Shown: positions 1-12,675 of the stretch, piece after piece | How positions within the stretch are numbered: position 1 is the first letter of the stretch | Layout of the letters: the number at the start of each line of letters is the position of its first letter | From: Georgfuchsia toluolica | GTDB lineage: Bacteria > Pseudomonadota > Gammaproteobacteria > Burkholderiales > Rhodocyclaceae | Length of the DNA: 64,000 nucleotides | Direction: 5' to 3' | Assembly (NCBI RefSeq): GCF_907163265.1 | Contig: NZ_CAJQUM010000001.1 | Location: 806,001 to 870,000, forward strand | Translations under genes and position numbers: made by a program | The notes under the pieces: model-generated | Databases searched by the model: none | The model's input: the letters and a program-made list of their open reading frames with translations, nothing else | What the model was told of the DNA's origin: nothing

Positions 1-1
1 C

Positions 2-1357
2 GCCGTCATCAGCGATGACGACGCTACGCAACTGGTGGTGGCGAAGAACGGCGCACCGTTGTTGCTCGGACTCGGCGATGGGGAAAACTATGCGGCCTCC
101 GACAGTGCGGCGCTGGCCGCCATGACCCAGCGGATCATCTATCTCGAGGACGGCGATTGCGCCGTAATCACGCTGGCGGCACCTCGTATCTTCGATGCCG
201 GCGGCAACGAGGTACAGCGATCGGTCTGCCATTCGTCCCTGACGGCGACGGCCGTCGAACTCGGCACCTACCGGCACTACATGCAAAAGGAAATCTTCGA
301 GCAGCCGACGGCAGTGGCAAATACGCTCGATGCGATGGCGAACTGCCGCTCGCTGGCGCCGCAGATATTCGGTGCCCAAGCCGAACGCGTGCTGCGCGAG
401 GCCGACGCCGTGCTGATCATTGCCTGCGGCACCAGTTATCACGCCGCCATGGTGGCGCGCTACTGGCTCGAAAGCGTTGCCGGCATCGCCTGCAACGTCG
501 AAATCGCCAGCGAGTACCGCTACCGGGAACCCGTCTCGAACCCCGCCACGCTGGTGGTTACTGTTTCGCAATCGGGCGAAACTGCGGATACCCTGGCCGC
601 ATTGCGCTACGCAAAGTCGCGCGGCCATCGCGCCAGTCTGTGCATCTGCAATGTCCCCGAGTCCTCGCTGGTGCGGGCCTCCGATCTGCGCTTCCTGACG
701 CGGGCCGGTCCCGAGATCGGCGTGGCATCGACCAAGGCCTTCACCACGCAACTGGTCGCGCTGGCGCTGCTGGCCATGACGATCGCCAAGCTGCGCAGCA
801 GGCTGCCCGAGGAGCACGAGCAGCAATTGCTGCACGAAATGAGACAACTACCCGCCGCAATGCAACAGGTTCTGGAACTGGAGCCGCAAATCGAGCATTG
901 GGCGGAAAGACTCTCCGCCCTCGAGCATGCACTCTTCCTCGGCCGCGGCATACATTACCCGATCGCAATGGAAGGGGCTCTCAAGCTGAAGGAAATCTCC
1001 TACATCCATGCCGAGGCCTATGCCGCCGGCGAGCTCAAGCACGGGCCGCTCGCCCTGGTGAATGCGGACATGCCGGTGATCGCGATTGCTCCCAATGATG
1101 CCCTCATCGAAAAACTGAGGTCGAACCTGCAAGAGGTGCACGCCCGCGGCGGTGAACTGTACGTGCTCGCGGACCGCGATGCCAATGTCGCGGACAGCGA
1201 GGGAATTCACGTCATTCGCATGCCGCAGTATGCCGGCTTCCTGTCTCCGATCCTGCACACGGTACCATTGCAGTTGCTCGCCTATCATGCCGCCGTCAAG
1301 CGTAACAACGACGTCGACAAGCCGCGCAATCTGGCCAAATCGGTGACGGTGGAATGA
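2..1357 (+). CDS. glmS: Glutamine--fructose-6-phosphate aminotransferase, C-terminal part (5' end outside window)
   Basis: The reading frame is open from the window edge and covers about 450 residues of an enzyme usually near 610, so the N-terminal glutaminase half is mostly missing. What remains is the end of the glutaminase domain and both SIS sugar-isomerase domains: the linker [11 protein letters not shown], the first SIS with GTSYHAA and SQSGETADT, and the family C-terminus [12 protein letters not shown]. GlmS makes glucosamine-6-phosphate, the entry to UDP-GlcNAc, which is the precursor used by the tviB/tviC pair downstream. Its stop overlaps the next start as ATGA. It is probably a housekeeping gene at the edge of the island. 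Confidence 0.95.
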   Translation, partial: AVISDDDATQLVVAKNGAPLLLGLGDGENYAASDSAALAAMTQRIIYLEDGDCAVITLAAPRIFDAGGNEVQRSVCHSSLTATAVELGTYRHYMQKEIFEQPTAVANTLDAMANCRSLAPQIFGAQAERVLREADAVLIIACGTSYHAAMVARYWLESVAGIACNVEIASEYRYREPVSNPATLVVTVSQSGETADTLAALRYAKSRGHRASLCICNVPESSLVRASDLRFLTRAGPEIGVASTKAFTTQLVALALLAMTIAKLRSRLPEEHEQQLLHEMRQLPAAMQQVLELEPQIEHWAERLSALEHALFLGRGIHYPIAMEGALKLKEISYIHAEAYAAGELKHGPLALVNADMPVIAIAPNDALIEKLRSNLQEVHARGGELYVLADRDANVADSEGIHVIRMPQYAGFLSPILHTVPLQLLAYHAAVKRNNDVDKPRNLAKSVTVE

Positions 1358-3360
1358 TGAAGCAGGACCGCAAAAAAGAAATCGTGTCCGGTTCGCTCAG
1401 ACTCCAGGCCGAGGCACGCCTTGCCTCGAAGCCGGCGCGGCCGGCATCCTCCCCACTTACAGAAGAAATCCTGCACGAGCTTCACATTCTCCAGATTGAA
1501 CTCGAGATGCAGAACGAGCAACTGCTGCTCGCCCAAGCCGGCCTGGAGGAGGCCCGCAACCGTTATCTGGACTTGTACGAATTCGCACCGGTCGGCTACC
1601 TGATCCTGACGCCCACCGGGCTGGTTTCCGCGGTCAACATCACCGGGGCGTGGCTGCTGGGACTGGAGCGCAAGGATGCATTGGCTCGCCGCTTTAACCA
1701 GTTCGTCATGCCGGAAGACGCCAGCCGCTGGCGGCGCCTGTTCGAGGACCTGATAAGAAACGGCAAACTGACAGTTGAAGAAATGAGGCTTCGGCGCGCC
1801 GACAACACCTTTTTCCCCGCGCAGGTGAGCTGCCAGTACAAGCCCGGTATTGGCGACGCGCCTCCTGCGGTGCATCTCATGCTCATCGATCTGTCCGCAG
1901 GCAAGGTGATCGCCGGGGATCATCATCTCGCGACCGCCGACCTCAATGTGCAAGATGGCATGATCTTCGGCGACGACACAAAAATCCGGCACTTGGCTTT
2001 CCATGACCCGCTGACCGATTTGCCTAATCGGCGCCTCATGATAGATCGCCTGCATCACGCGATGGCAACCGCGTCCCGCACCAGGAAATATTGTGCGGTG
2101 CTGTTCATCGACCTGGACAATTTCAAGACGCTCAATGACACGATGGGGCACGACTTCGGTGATCAATTGCTACAGCTCGTGGCGCAGCGGCTTCTGGCCG
2201 CCGTACGTGAAGGCGACACGGCAGCCCGCCTCGGCGGCGATGAATTCGTCGTCATCCTGGAAAATCTGAGCGAGCAGCCGGACGAGTCCGCCAACCAGGC
2301 CAGGAACATCGGCGAAAAAATCGCGACTGCGCTCAAACAACCCTACCCGTTGGCCGGGCAGGAGTTTCTCAGCTCTGCAAGCATCGGCGTTGCCCTGTTC
2401 AACAATCCGCACGACACCGCCGAGGAATTGCTGAAACGTGCCGACATGGCGATGTACGAGGCCAAGTCGGCGGGCCGCAACAACGTATGCTTCTTCGATC
2501 CTGCCATGCAGTCTCTCGTAACCGCACGCATCGTCCTCGAGGAAGAACTTCGGCGCGCGCTGGCCGATCATGAACTCCAATGTCATTATCAGCCGCAAGT
2601 GGATGCCGAAGGCCGTATTCGCGGGGCGGAGGTATTGCTGCGCTGGCAGCATCCGGAGCGCGGCATGATGTTCCCCGCCTCCTTCATCCGGGTAGCCGAG
2701 GAAACCGGGCTGCTGGTGCCTATCGGGCAGTGGGTGCTGGAAACAGCCTGTGCGCAGCTCAAGAGGTGGCAGGATCGCCTGTCTCCGCGACGGCGTTTCC
2801 ACCTTGCCGTGAACGTCAGCGCGCGCCAGTTTCGCCAGTCGGACTTCGTCGAGCATGTGCACGCCGTGCTGGAAAAGTCGGGCGTATCCCCCGGGAGCCT
2901 GACGCTGGAATTCAAGGAACAGGCTGTTCTCGCCGACTTTAGTGCTGGCATTGCCAAGCTGACGGCGCTCAAGAAGCTGGGCATGCACCTGGCCATCGAC
3001 GATTTCGGCACCGGCTGTTCATCGCTGTCCCAACTCACTCAGCTGCCGCTTGACCAACTGAAAATAAACTCATCCCTGGTGCGCAATATTGGCGTGATCC
3101 CCACCGATGAGGCGATCATTCAAAGCCTCATCGATGTGACGAGACATCTGGGGGTCGAAGTGATGGCAGAAGGCGTGGAAACGGAAGCCCAGCACGTCTT
3201 TCTGGGGCAACACGGTTGCCACGCTTTCCAGGGCCATCTGTTCGGGAATCCGTTACTGGCGCACGAATTCGAACAACTCCTCAGGCGTCACTGGCGCCGC
3301 CGCGAGCGAGCCGGCGCCCCGGCGGATAGTCACGCGCATCGGGGCGTGTTGACGTCGTGA
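1354..3360 (+). CDS. PAS-GGDEF-EAL cyclic-di-GMP signalling protein
   Basis: This is a 668-residue cytoplasmic protein without membrane segments. A short coiled region (about 30-70) is followed by a PAS domain (about 75-190), a GGDEF domain (about 215-380) and an EAL domain (about 395-645). The cyclase site reads GGDEF with an RxxD inhibitory site (REGD) five residues before it. In the EAL domain the signature is EVLLRW, and the expected metal- and substrate-binding residues are present (NVSARQF, DDFGTG, AEGVET, and Gln in FQGHLF). KID is changed to KIN, but the key Lys stays. Both activities are therefore possible. It overlaps glmS by 4 bp and runs tail-to-tail into the response regulator (31-bp overlap). 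A role in tuning c-di-GMP for the matrix genes nearby is inference. Confidence 0.93.
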   Translation: MMKQDRKKEIVSGSLRLQAEARLASKPARPASSPLTEEILHELHILQIELEMQNEQLLLAQAGLEEARNRYLDLYEFAPVGYLILTPTGLVSAVNITGAWLLGLERKDALARRFNQFVMPEDASRWRRLFEDLIRNGKLTVEEMRLRRADNTFFPAQVSCQYKPGIGDAPPAVHLMLIDLSAGKVIAGDHHLATADLNVQDGMIFGDDTKIRHLAFHDPLTDLPNRRLMIDRLHHAMATASRTRKYCAVLFIDLDNFKTLNDTMGHDFGDQLLQLVAQRLLAAVREGDTAARLGGDEFVVILENLSEQPDESANQARNIGEKIATALKQPYPLAGQEFLSSASIGVALFNNPHDTAEELLKRADMAMYEAKSAGRNNVCFFDPAMQSLVTARIVLEEELRRALADHELQCHYQPQVDAEGRIRGAEVLLRWQHPERGMMFPASFIRVAEETGLLVPIGQWVLETACAQLKRWQDRLSPRRRFHLAVNVSARQFRQSDFVEHVHAVLEKSGVSPGSLTLEFKEQAVLADFSAGIAKLTALKKLGMHLAIDDFGTGCSSLSQLTQLPLDQLKINSSLVRNIGVIPTDEAIIQSLIDVTRHLGVEVMAEGVETEAQHVFLGQHGCHAFQGHLFGNPLLAHEFEQLLRRHWRRRERAGAPADSHAHRGVLTS

Positions 3361-4037
3361 CGAAAGCAATAGCCGGTTCCGCGCACGGTTTCAATCAGCA
3401 CGTCATGTCCGGTCGGCCGCAACGCCTGCCGCAGGGCACGGATGTGTGCGTCGATCGTACGGTCCTGGACGAACACCTGATCACCCCATAGCTTGTCGAG
3501 CAGCTGTTCCCGGCTGAATACCCGGCCCGGATGGGTTGCAAAAAAATGCAGCATGCGAAACTCGATCGCGCCCAGATCGATTTCCCGCCCCGCCGCGCTA
3601 ATCCGCTTCATTCCGGGATTTATCAGCAGCCCTGCAATTTCGACGACGTCGTCAGTTGTTTGGGGCGCGCGGCGGCGCAGTTGCGCCTTGATCCTGGCAA
3701 GCAGTTCGCGCGCCGAAAATGGTTTTGTCACATAATCGTCGGCGCCGGCTTCGAGTCCCGTTACCTTGTCACTCTCCTGCGCGCGCGAAGTCAGCATGAT
3801 GATCGGGATCTCGCGAGTGCGCTGATCGGAGCGCAACCGCCGCATCAGGCCAACCCCGGTGGCATTGGGGAGCACCCAGTCGAGCAATACCAGGTCCGGA
3901 AGCTGGTCAACGATCGAGGCCTCTGCTTCGGACACGCTACCCGCGCTGCGAACCTGGTGCCCTGCCCGTTCCAGATTGGCAGCGATCATGCGCTGGGTGA
4001 TCAATTCGTCTTCGACAATGAGAATTCCGCTGTTCAT
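3330..4037 (-). CDS. PhoB/OmpR-family response regulator
   Basis: This 235-residue protein has an N-terminal receiver domain (phospho-acceptor Asp in LVLLDWVLP, conserved Lys in TKPFS) and a C-terminal winged helix. The winged helix closely resembles PhoB (REQLLDKLWG, DRTIDAHIRALRQAL, ETVRGTGYCF). AAGGAG lies about 12 bp before the ATG. It sits downstream of, and on the same strand as, two hybrid-kinase genes, so it may be the output of that phosphorelay. No phosphate-uptake genes are nearby, so a true PhoB role is not supported by context. OmpR-family proteins usually bind direct repeats, so it is not an obvious reader of the palindromes described elsewhere in the window. Confidence 0.92.
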   Translation of the reverse strand: MNSGILIVEDELITQRMIAANLERAGHQVRSAGSVSEAEASIVDQLPDLVLLDWVLPNATGVGLMRRLRSDQRTREIPIIMLTSRAQESDKVTGLEAGADDYVTKPFSARELLARIKAQLRRRAPQTTDDVVEIAGLLINPGMKRISAAGREIDLGAIEFRMLHFFATHPGRVFSREQLLDKLWGDQVFVQDRTIDAHIRALRQALRPTGHDVLIETVRGTGYCFRHDVNTPRCA

Positions 4038-4251
4038 GATGGCAAAGCTCCTTGAAATGCGCTGTTATCCCGACCGGGATGCAATGCGCGGATAATGCTT
4101 GATAAATAGTTACTGTTGGCAACCCCGTCGCGGGTTGCTTCGGTTCCGTCAGAATGGGTCGCGCGGATCGCTTCGTTGCTATCCACGCGGAGTGCGGTAT
4201 CCCCGCAGGGAGTGGTACAAAATTCCCAAAGAGAATAGGTGTGCGTATCCA

Positions 4252-6830
<2,579 letters not shown>

Positions 6831-6834
<4 letters not shown>

Positions 6835-8999
6835 CGAACCTTGGCCAGCCATCCCCGCAGCAACGACAGCAACTGCTCGACATTAACGGGCTTGTCGATG
6901 GTGTCCGAGGCTCCGGCCTCGATGCACTCCCAACGGTAGCCAGGCATCACCTTGTCGACCACCGCAATGATCGGCAGCAACTTGAACCCCTCGATGCCAC
7001 GAATGATGCCGATCATGTCATGGCTGTCCAGACCCGGCACCGCCGTATCCACAAGGACGAAGTCGGTGTCCGGATTGCTGCACAGCACTTCTATTCCCTC
7101 GGTACTGTTCTCGGCATGCAGTACGATCATGCCTTGCTGCTCGAGTACGCCGGTAATGGCGTAGATGTTGCAGATGTCATCGATGATGAGTACCTTCCTG
7201 CCCGCCAGCTCCGCCGTTTGCGTCTGCCGTTCGAATAGCATGTCCTGCCTTGCCGACGGATGATGGCCCATCGCCCGACGCAGGAATTGCGTTGTTTCGG
7301 CCAATACGTCCGAAAACTCATTTTGGCGCTTGAGGATGGCGATTTCAGTGCTGCTTCCCCATGGCTTGCTCTCTACGCCGACCATCGCGATCGTCAGGTC
7401 GGTCGGCAGATCTGTTGCCATAACCCTGTTCATCAGGTCGTCAGTCGACATGTCCAGGAGCGAGGCGCCCACAACCATGCCATCGAAGTTCCCATGCAAT
7501 AACGCATCGACTACCAGCGCGCCGGTACCGAGAACTACGACTTCCATGTCCTTCAGGCGCCAGGGGACGACGCCGGCGGTCGAACGCTGGCTCTGCACTG
7601 CATTGGCCACGAGCAATTTCCTGATGGGGCGGCCGGCCGCGGCGCTCATTCTGGCCAGCGTAGCCTGGGGCGTCGCCGCCATTATTGCAGGCTCGATCAC
7701 GCAGTCGTCATTGCTGCTGTGCAGGCCGCCAATCTGGAGGCATTTGTGGATGTCCCCATTCAGGTTAATCATGCTGATCGGTACCCGCCGCGTTGCCGGA
7801 TTGTTCTTGAGTTCATGGAAAACTGCCCAGGCATCGGTTTCACCCGGATTCATGCCCAGGATGATTGCATCAATCGTGATCTTTCCGATCAGCCCTTGTA
7901 ATTTGCCGAGATTCGTGGCGACTTCGCCGCGATAGCCGTTACTCCGCACCAGATCCTGCATGAGAGAAGCGGTTTGAGCATCGCTTTCGGCGATCAACAC
8001 GACTCCGTCATCTGAGCGCCTGCTCTTGGGGCCCAGGTACGGGCGCGGCTGTGCGGCCAGCATCGACGAGGCTTCTGTCGTGCCGTAAAGCGTTTCGCGC
8101 TGAATGTGCGGCGCCGCCGAAATCGGCAATATTCGCTTATCGGCAGCCACCCGGTCGTCGGGTAATGGCAGATAAAGCGTAAAGCAACTACCCATGCCCT
8201 CCGTGCTGCTGAGCCGTATTTCTCCGTCAAGTAAGCGCATCAAATCGCCGCAGATGGATAATCCCAGGCCGGCGCAGCTGCATTCATGACTGATCGAACT
8301 ATCGGTCTTATGGAAGGTTTCAACAATACTTCTCTGCTTGCTTTCGGAAATGCCTGTGCCGGTATCGGTGACTGAGAATTCAACCCATTTATTGAGGCTG
8401 CTGGATCGTGCAACTGTTGGAATCCGGTCAAATTCAGCTGGTGCGATGCGTAGCGTCACGCCACCCTGTTTGGTAGACTTGAATGCATTCGATAACAAGT
8501 TGTCCAGTATCTGCCGTAGCCGTTTGCCGTCTGTGTAAATCGCGGCAGGAAGACCAGGAACCAGTTCAACATCGAATGACAGATCCTTGTCCTGCGCCAC
8601 CTGGCTGAAAGTACGCACGAAATAATTGTGCAAATCGGTAAAACGCTCTGCCTCAACTTTGAGCTCGAAGATGCCGGATTCAATTTTCGCCAAATCAATC
8701 ATATTGTAGATCAGGGACTGCAGATGCGTCCCCGAGGAATAGATCGTCTGGGCGTAATCGATCTCTGCCGGTGAGAGATTGTTGTCGCTATTTTCCGCCA
8801 GTAGTTTGGCCAGCATCAGTATGCCGTTCAAGGAGGGAAGCAACTCTTGCGACACGCTGATGAGAAAGTCCGCCTGATGAGGACAACGCGAGCCGTGCAC
8901 CAGTTGCCTGCGCTTGGTTTCGCTCTTAACTTTGATCTGCCCGTGGTTATCGATTTCATGCCCGACAGTGGGGGCCGCGTCGAATAGGAGGTTGCTCAT
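6831..8999 (-). CDS. Hybrid kinase-like protein lacking the phospho-acceptor His; degenerate receivers
   Basis: This 722-residue protein has a HisKA-like dimerisation region in which the usual SHELRTPLN box reads [10 protein letters not shown], so the acceptor His is replaced by Gln. The HATPase_c domain keeps its N box (NLLSNAFK), DTGTGI and GLGLSI. The first receiver-like region has Gly where Asp is expected ([10 protein letters not shown]). A middle region is receiver-like but divergent. The last receiver looks intact ([16 protein letters not shown]). It overlaps the downstream kinase by 4 bp. The likely role, by inference, is a pseudokinase or scaffold that regulates the active kinase, rather than an autophosphorylating sensor. 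No membrane segment is seen. Confidence 0.88.
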
Positions 9000-9127
9000 G
9001 TCGTGGCCTGCCTGGTCTTATTGCTCTTGCGCTCGATCAGTTTCGTCCGTTCCGCAAAGCGACTGTTTGTTTCGGCGGTGGCGATGAACAATAGCGATAC
9101 CAGCGACATGGCTTCGCGCACGGACAT
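8996..9127 (-). CDS. Small ORF upstream of the hybrid-kinase pair
   Basis: A 43-codon ORF ends by ATGA overlap at the start of the kinase-like gene. That overlap is the main reason to take it seriously, because the kinase gene has no convincing Shine-Dalgarno site of its own. It starts MSVREAMSLVSLLFIATAE, with one short hydrophobic patch and a basic C-terminus. No family is recognised. It could be a leader peptide, the remnant of a longer gene, or chance. Confidence 0.3.
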   Translation of the reverse strand: MSVREAMSLVSLLFIATAETNSRFAERTKLIERKSNKTRQATT

Positions 9128-9315
9128 GACTGGTGAACATTGAAGACTGCCAGAATCGAACATTTCCACCCCCAGTTTGTCCGTTTTCAGTCGTTACCTG
9201 CCCGATACCATCATCATTCCAGCACTGGCGCTGCTTGCCGACCTACGTAAAGAATTGGGCCAATCTGTTCGCATAAAGTCTCCCCCCCCTTCGAGAAGAA
9301 TGAATTGACTTCCCC

Positions 9316-9331
9316 TAGTTCAATCGGACTA
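9316..9331. promoter_or_regulatory. Operator-like palindrome
   Basis: The site reads TAGTTCAATCGGACTA, one base from a perfect TAGTCCNATNGGACTA dyad. It lies about 320 bp upstream of the kinase-like gene (-) and about 1.07 kb upstream of epsE (+). The following bases include TTGCATTACAG, which resembles the box beside other copies. Its target gene is unclear. Confidence 0.5.
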
Positions 9332-10038
9332 TCTATTGCATTACAGCGACCAATAACACCGTATTACCGTGCGACGATAACGCCTGACATAACCCATGTT
9401 CTATTCGACAATTCACTCGCTAGCGTAGAAGGCATCACGAAATCCATAAGTCTGAGCAGAACGGAAAGCAAAACGGCAGTTAAATCTGACACAACATCAA
9501 AATCCGCTGCCGGGATTTCTTTGGCATGGACGGCGAAAGCCAAACGCTCGAAGCGAGTAATGCAATTTATCTAGCAATTCAGCACATTTAAATACGTCAG
9601 AATACGTATATAACTGATCTGGGTCATTCTTCTTCCAAGGAAATAGCCACCTGCCGCGTGGGGGTACAGCATCACCGCGAGGTCCAATACCAGTAGCAGC
9701 AGATTGGATGCGATACGTCGCGTTGAGGTGGTCGTGCCATCCAAAATCGTTATCAACATGTTTTTGGCATGCAGACAGTGCTCGGAATGGCCATCCGGTT
9801 TTGGCATAATCGATACAACCCCTTCAGATCCACGCTACCCATTCCTTGCTTGAATGACTCATTCCAGTCATGAGGCCCCGTAAAACCGAACAAGTAACGG
9901 CTGAACAAGATCGCGTTCGGCCGCCCCTTCGCGCGCCTGAGTTTGACCGTGGCCCTCCGCTCGACTAGCAAGGGCCAGGAATAGCCACACTGCACAGTCG
10001 GATTTCTTGTCTGGTATCCCTGCGCAAGGGCGCATCTT

Positions 10039-10104
10039 GTCACGGCGATTAGTCCAATCGGACCAGACCCTACCTGTTAGTCCCATCGAGTTGCATGGGT
10101 AATT
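10039..10104 (+). promoter_or_regulatory. Tandem-palindrome promoter element of the eps operon
   Basis: GTCACG (10039-10044) is followed after 5 bp by TAGTCCAATCGGACCA (10050-10065). After 12 bp comes TAGTCCCATCGAGTTG (10078-10093), then GCATGGGTAAT. The same order and spacing occur upstream of flp and tadV on the other strand. The match with the flp element continues beyond the palindromes (GAGTTGCAT, GTAAT, then TCCAAGCCAAT in both). The element reads towards epsE and leaves a leader of about 300 nt. Confidence 0.65.
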
Positions 10105-10402
10105 TGTCTCCAAGCCAATACCGCATCGATGTAAATCCGCTATGGCAGGCTTGGCGTAACCGTTGAAACCAAAGCTTCATCTTATATGACATATCGCAAT
10201 ACCTTATGGCTACCATCATTTCTCCCACCGCATTCGACGCAGCTATACAAACCATTTCGGCCTGCGATAAAGCCGATTTCATCAGCGCGGCACTCCAGCA
10301 CTTGAACAGCTTATCGACCGGGATTTCGTCATGGAATGGCTCTGGCAGGCAATCCGGCTCTGAGAATTAGTCGGCATTGATTTCGTAAAACAGGAGGCAA
10401 TC

Positions 10403-11227
10403 ATGTTCAAAGCTTTACGCATCGCATCGATCGCATCATCATGGCTGTTCACTCTGGCCACGCTGACAGTGCTGTTCCAGGCCATACCCGGACGCGCCGA
10501 ATCGGGCGACATCCTGGGACCCGGTGACAACATTCGCGTGACCGTGTTCCAAAATCCCGACCTGACCACCGAGACGCGCATTTCGCAGGAGGGCACGATC
10601 CGGATGCCGCTGATCGGCGAGGTTGGTTTGGCGGGCCTCTCGCCGGGCGATGCCGGGGTGCGCATCGCCAAGCAGCTGAAGGACGGGCAGTTCCTCGTCG
10701 ATCCCCAGGTCACGCTTACCGTGTTGCAGGTGCGCAGCCGGCAGGTATCGATACTTGGCCAGGTTGCGCACCCGGGACGTTACGCCCTGGACGAAACCCG
10801 CACCCGGCTGACCGACGCGCTGGCACTGGCCGGCGGCATCACTCCGGCCGGTGACGAGACTGTCAATGTCATGACGACCCGCGACGGCAAGCCGGTGAAG
10901 CTCGCCATCGATGTCGCGACGATTTACCAAAACCCCGACATACCGGCCAATATCGAGATAGTGGCCGGCGACACGATATTCGCGCAGAAGGCTCCGGTGT
11001 TCTACATCTACGGCGAAGTCCAGCACGCCGGCGCCTATCGACTCGAAAAGAATCTCAATGTCGTTCAGGCGCTTTCGCTCGGTGGCGGCATAACGCTGCG
11101 CGGTACCGAACGCGGCATGAAGATCAGTCGCCGCGGGCCGAACGGCAGCCTCAACAAGATCGACGCCCAGCCAGGAGACAAGGTACAAGCCGATGACGTG
11201 ATCTACGTCAGCGAAAGCTTCTTCTAA
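10403..11227 (+). CDS. epsE: Polysaccharide export outer-membrane protein, EpsE/Wza family
   Basis: This 274-residue protein has an N-terminal signal peptide that probably ends near GRA-ES. There is no lipobox Cys, unlike classical Wza. The Poly_export motif (GPGDNIRVTVF) is followed by two SLBB-type beta-grasp repeats (ILGQVAHPGRYAL and YIYGEVQHAGAYRL). It should form or gate the outer-membrane exit for a Wzx/Wzy-type exopolysaccharide together with EpsF and EpsG. The start is well supported by AGGAGG six bases before the ATG. It is the first gene of the operon and lies behind the tandem-palindrome element. The family naming follows the EpsE/F/G set of methylotroph and PEP-CTERM-type clusters, although no exosortase or PEP-CTERM protein is seen here. 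Confidence 0.92.
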   Translation: MFKALRIASIASSWLFTLATLTVLFQAIPGRAESGDILGPGDNIRVTVFQNPDLTTETRISQEGTIRMPLIGEVGLAGLSPGDAGVRIAKQLKDGQFLVDPQVTLTVLQVRSRQVSILGQVAHPGRYALDETRTRLTDALALAGGITPAGDETVNVMTTRDGKPVKLAIDVATIYQNPDIPANIEIVAGDTIFAQKAPVFYIYGEVQHAGAYRLEKNLNVVQALSLGGGITLRGTERGMKISRRGPNGSLNKIDAQPGDKVQADDVIYVSESFF

Positions 11228-11259
11228 CCGCCAAACCAGCCACAGCGAGGATTCCCGCC

Positions 11260-12660
11260 ATGAACTACAAATTAATCTATTCAGCATTGCGTGCGCGTTA
11301 TCGCCTGTTCGTCCTGATCCTGGCGACGACCCTGCTGACGACCATCGCCATCAGCCTGATCATGCCGAAAACCTATGTCGCCAAGGGGTCGCTGCTGCTC
11401 GATGGCAAGGACCAGCAATCGATGCGCACCACCAATGAGCCACAGCCGTGGGATCGGGCTGGCTACGTGCGGACCCAGATGGATATTGTCACCAGCTCGA
11501 AGGTCGCGCGCCGGGTCGTCGCCGACCTCAAGCTGGCCGAGAATCCCGAGGTGCGGGCCGATTATGCCGACTCCGGCAGCTCCGCCCCCATCCAAGACTG
11601 GCTGGTGGAAAATCTTCTCAAGTATCTCAAGGTTGAGACGACCCAGGGCAGCGTCATTCAGCAAAGCAGCGTGGTCCAGTTGAGTTTCCCTGCATCCGAT
11701 GCGACCTACGCGGCGCAGGTGGTCAATGGTTTCGCCAAGGCCTATGTCGATACCGTCCTCGACTTGCGCATCGAGCCGACGCGGCAAACGTCGGTCTGGT
11801 TCGACGAACAGATGAAGATGCTGCGCGCCAACATGGAACAGGCCGAACGCCGCCTGACCGCCTTCCAGCAGGAACACGGCATCATCAGCACCGACGATCG
11901 CTTCGATGCGGAAAATGTTCAACTGAGTGACTTGGTTACGCAGGTCGCCAGGGCACAGGTACCGACCGACGCCCAGGTTGCCGATATTTCAAACCTGCCC
12001 GGCGGGCTCGCGAGTCCCGCCATCCAGACCGTCAAGGGCGAGCTCATGCGCTCGGAGGCCAAACTGCAGCAGATGTCCGCCGAACTCGGCAGCAAACATC
12101 CGCAATACCAGCGCCAACAAGCTGAAGTGCAATCCCTGCGCGACAAGCTGGGCCGCGAAATTGACATTGTCGTCTCCGACGCCAAGACGGCGGCAAGAAA
12201 CAGCCGCGCGCATATGGACCAGCTGCTCGGCGCGATCAAGCAGCAGCAGCGACGCATGCTCGGTCTCAAAACGGCCCGCAATGAACTGGCGCTCCTCAGT
12301 CACGATGTGGACATTGCGCAGCGAACCTACGAGACCGCCATGCAGCGCTTCATGGCCAGCAAGATCGAGAGCCGCGCGCTCCAGACCAACGTTGCGGTGC
12401 TGGACCTGGCGGTACCGCCGACGACGCCGGACCGACCCAAGCTCTTCCTCAATATCGCCATTGCCCTCGCCGTCGGTGTCCTGCTGGGACTTGCCGCCGT
12501 GTTCCTGGCGGAGATGTTCGATCGGCGCGTGCGCTGGCTCGACGATCTGAGCGCAGACCCACAAGTACCACTGCTGGCGGTACTCAACACCTGGGACCCG
12601 GCGGCGAACCGCCTGCTTGGGGCGCCCGCCTCCCACTACGCTTTGCCCAACCCCGGATAA
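11260..12660 (+). CDS. epsF: Chain-length determinant / polysaccharide co-polymerase, EpsF family
   Basis: This 466-residue inner-membrane protein has a Wzz-type N-terminal segment with one transmembrane helix (about 13-34). A long coiled periplasmic region follows (about 170-370, with a GNVR-like segment), then a second transmembrane helix (about 393-415) before a short cytoplasmic tail. It lacks a fused kinase; the kinase is the next gene. It is expected to set chain length and bridge the EpsE exit to the polymerase. GAGGA lies about 10 bp before the ATG. It is co-transcribed with epsE (32-bp gap) and epsG (15-bp gap). Confidence 0.92.
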   Translation: MNYKLIYSALRARYRLFVLILATTLLTTIAISLIMPKTYVAKGSLLLDGKDQQSMRTTNEPQPWDRAGYVRTQMDIVTSSKVARRVVADLKLAENPEVRADYADSGSSAPIQDWLVENLLKYLKVETTQGSVIQQSSVVQLSFPASDATYAAQVVNGFAKAYVDTVLDLRIEPTRQTSVWFDEQMKMLRANMEQAERRLTAFQQEHGIISTDDRFDAENVQLSDLVTQVARAQVPTDAQVADISNLPGGLASPAIQTVKGELMRSEAKLQQMSAELGSKHPQYQRQQAEVQSLRDKLGREIDIVVSDAKTAARNSRAHMDQLLGAIKQQQRRMLGLKTARNELALLSHDVDIAQRTYETAMQRFMASKIESRALQTNVAVLDLAVPPTTPDRPKLFLNIAIALAVGVLLGLAAVFLAEMFDRRVRWLDDLSADPQVPLLAVLNTWDPAANRLLGAPASHYALPNPG

Positions 12661-12675
12661 AAGGCGACCATCATC

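Larger units (their letters stand above)
9128..10402. other. Gene-poor stretch between the kinase operon and epsE
   Basis: About 1.3 kb without a convincing protein gene. Roughly 9290-9600 is more AT-rich than its surroundings. The short ORFs here (for example 9305-9574 on + and 9571-9807 on -) lack Shine-Dalgarno sites and family features. It holds a single palindrome at 9316-9331 and the epsE promoter-like element from 10039 on. The span from that element to epsE is a leader of about 300 nt. An untranslated regulatory RNA is possible but not demonstrated. Confidence 0.5.

Noticed and set aside
3330..4037. Calling the response regulator phoB
   Set aside because: The winged helix is very PhoB-like, but no phoR or pst genes are nearby and its neighbours are hybrid kinases.
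9755..9800. Possible sigma-54 promoter near TTGGCATGCAGACAGTGC
   Set aside because: The GG and GC elements are 14 bases apart instead of 12.
9571..9807. Minus-strand ORF with a hydrophobic stretch
   Set aside because: No ribosome site, no family features, and it overlaps other equally weak frames.
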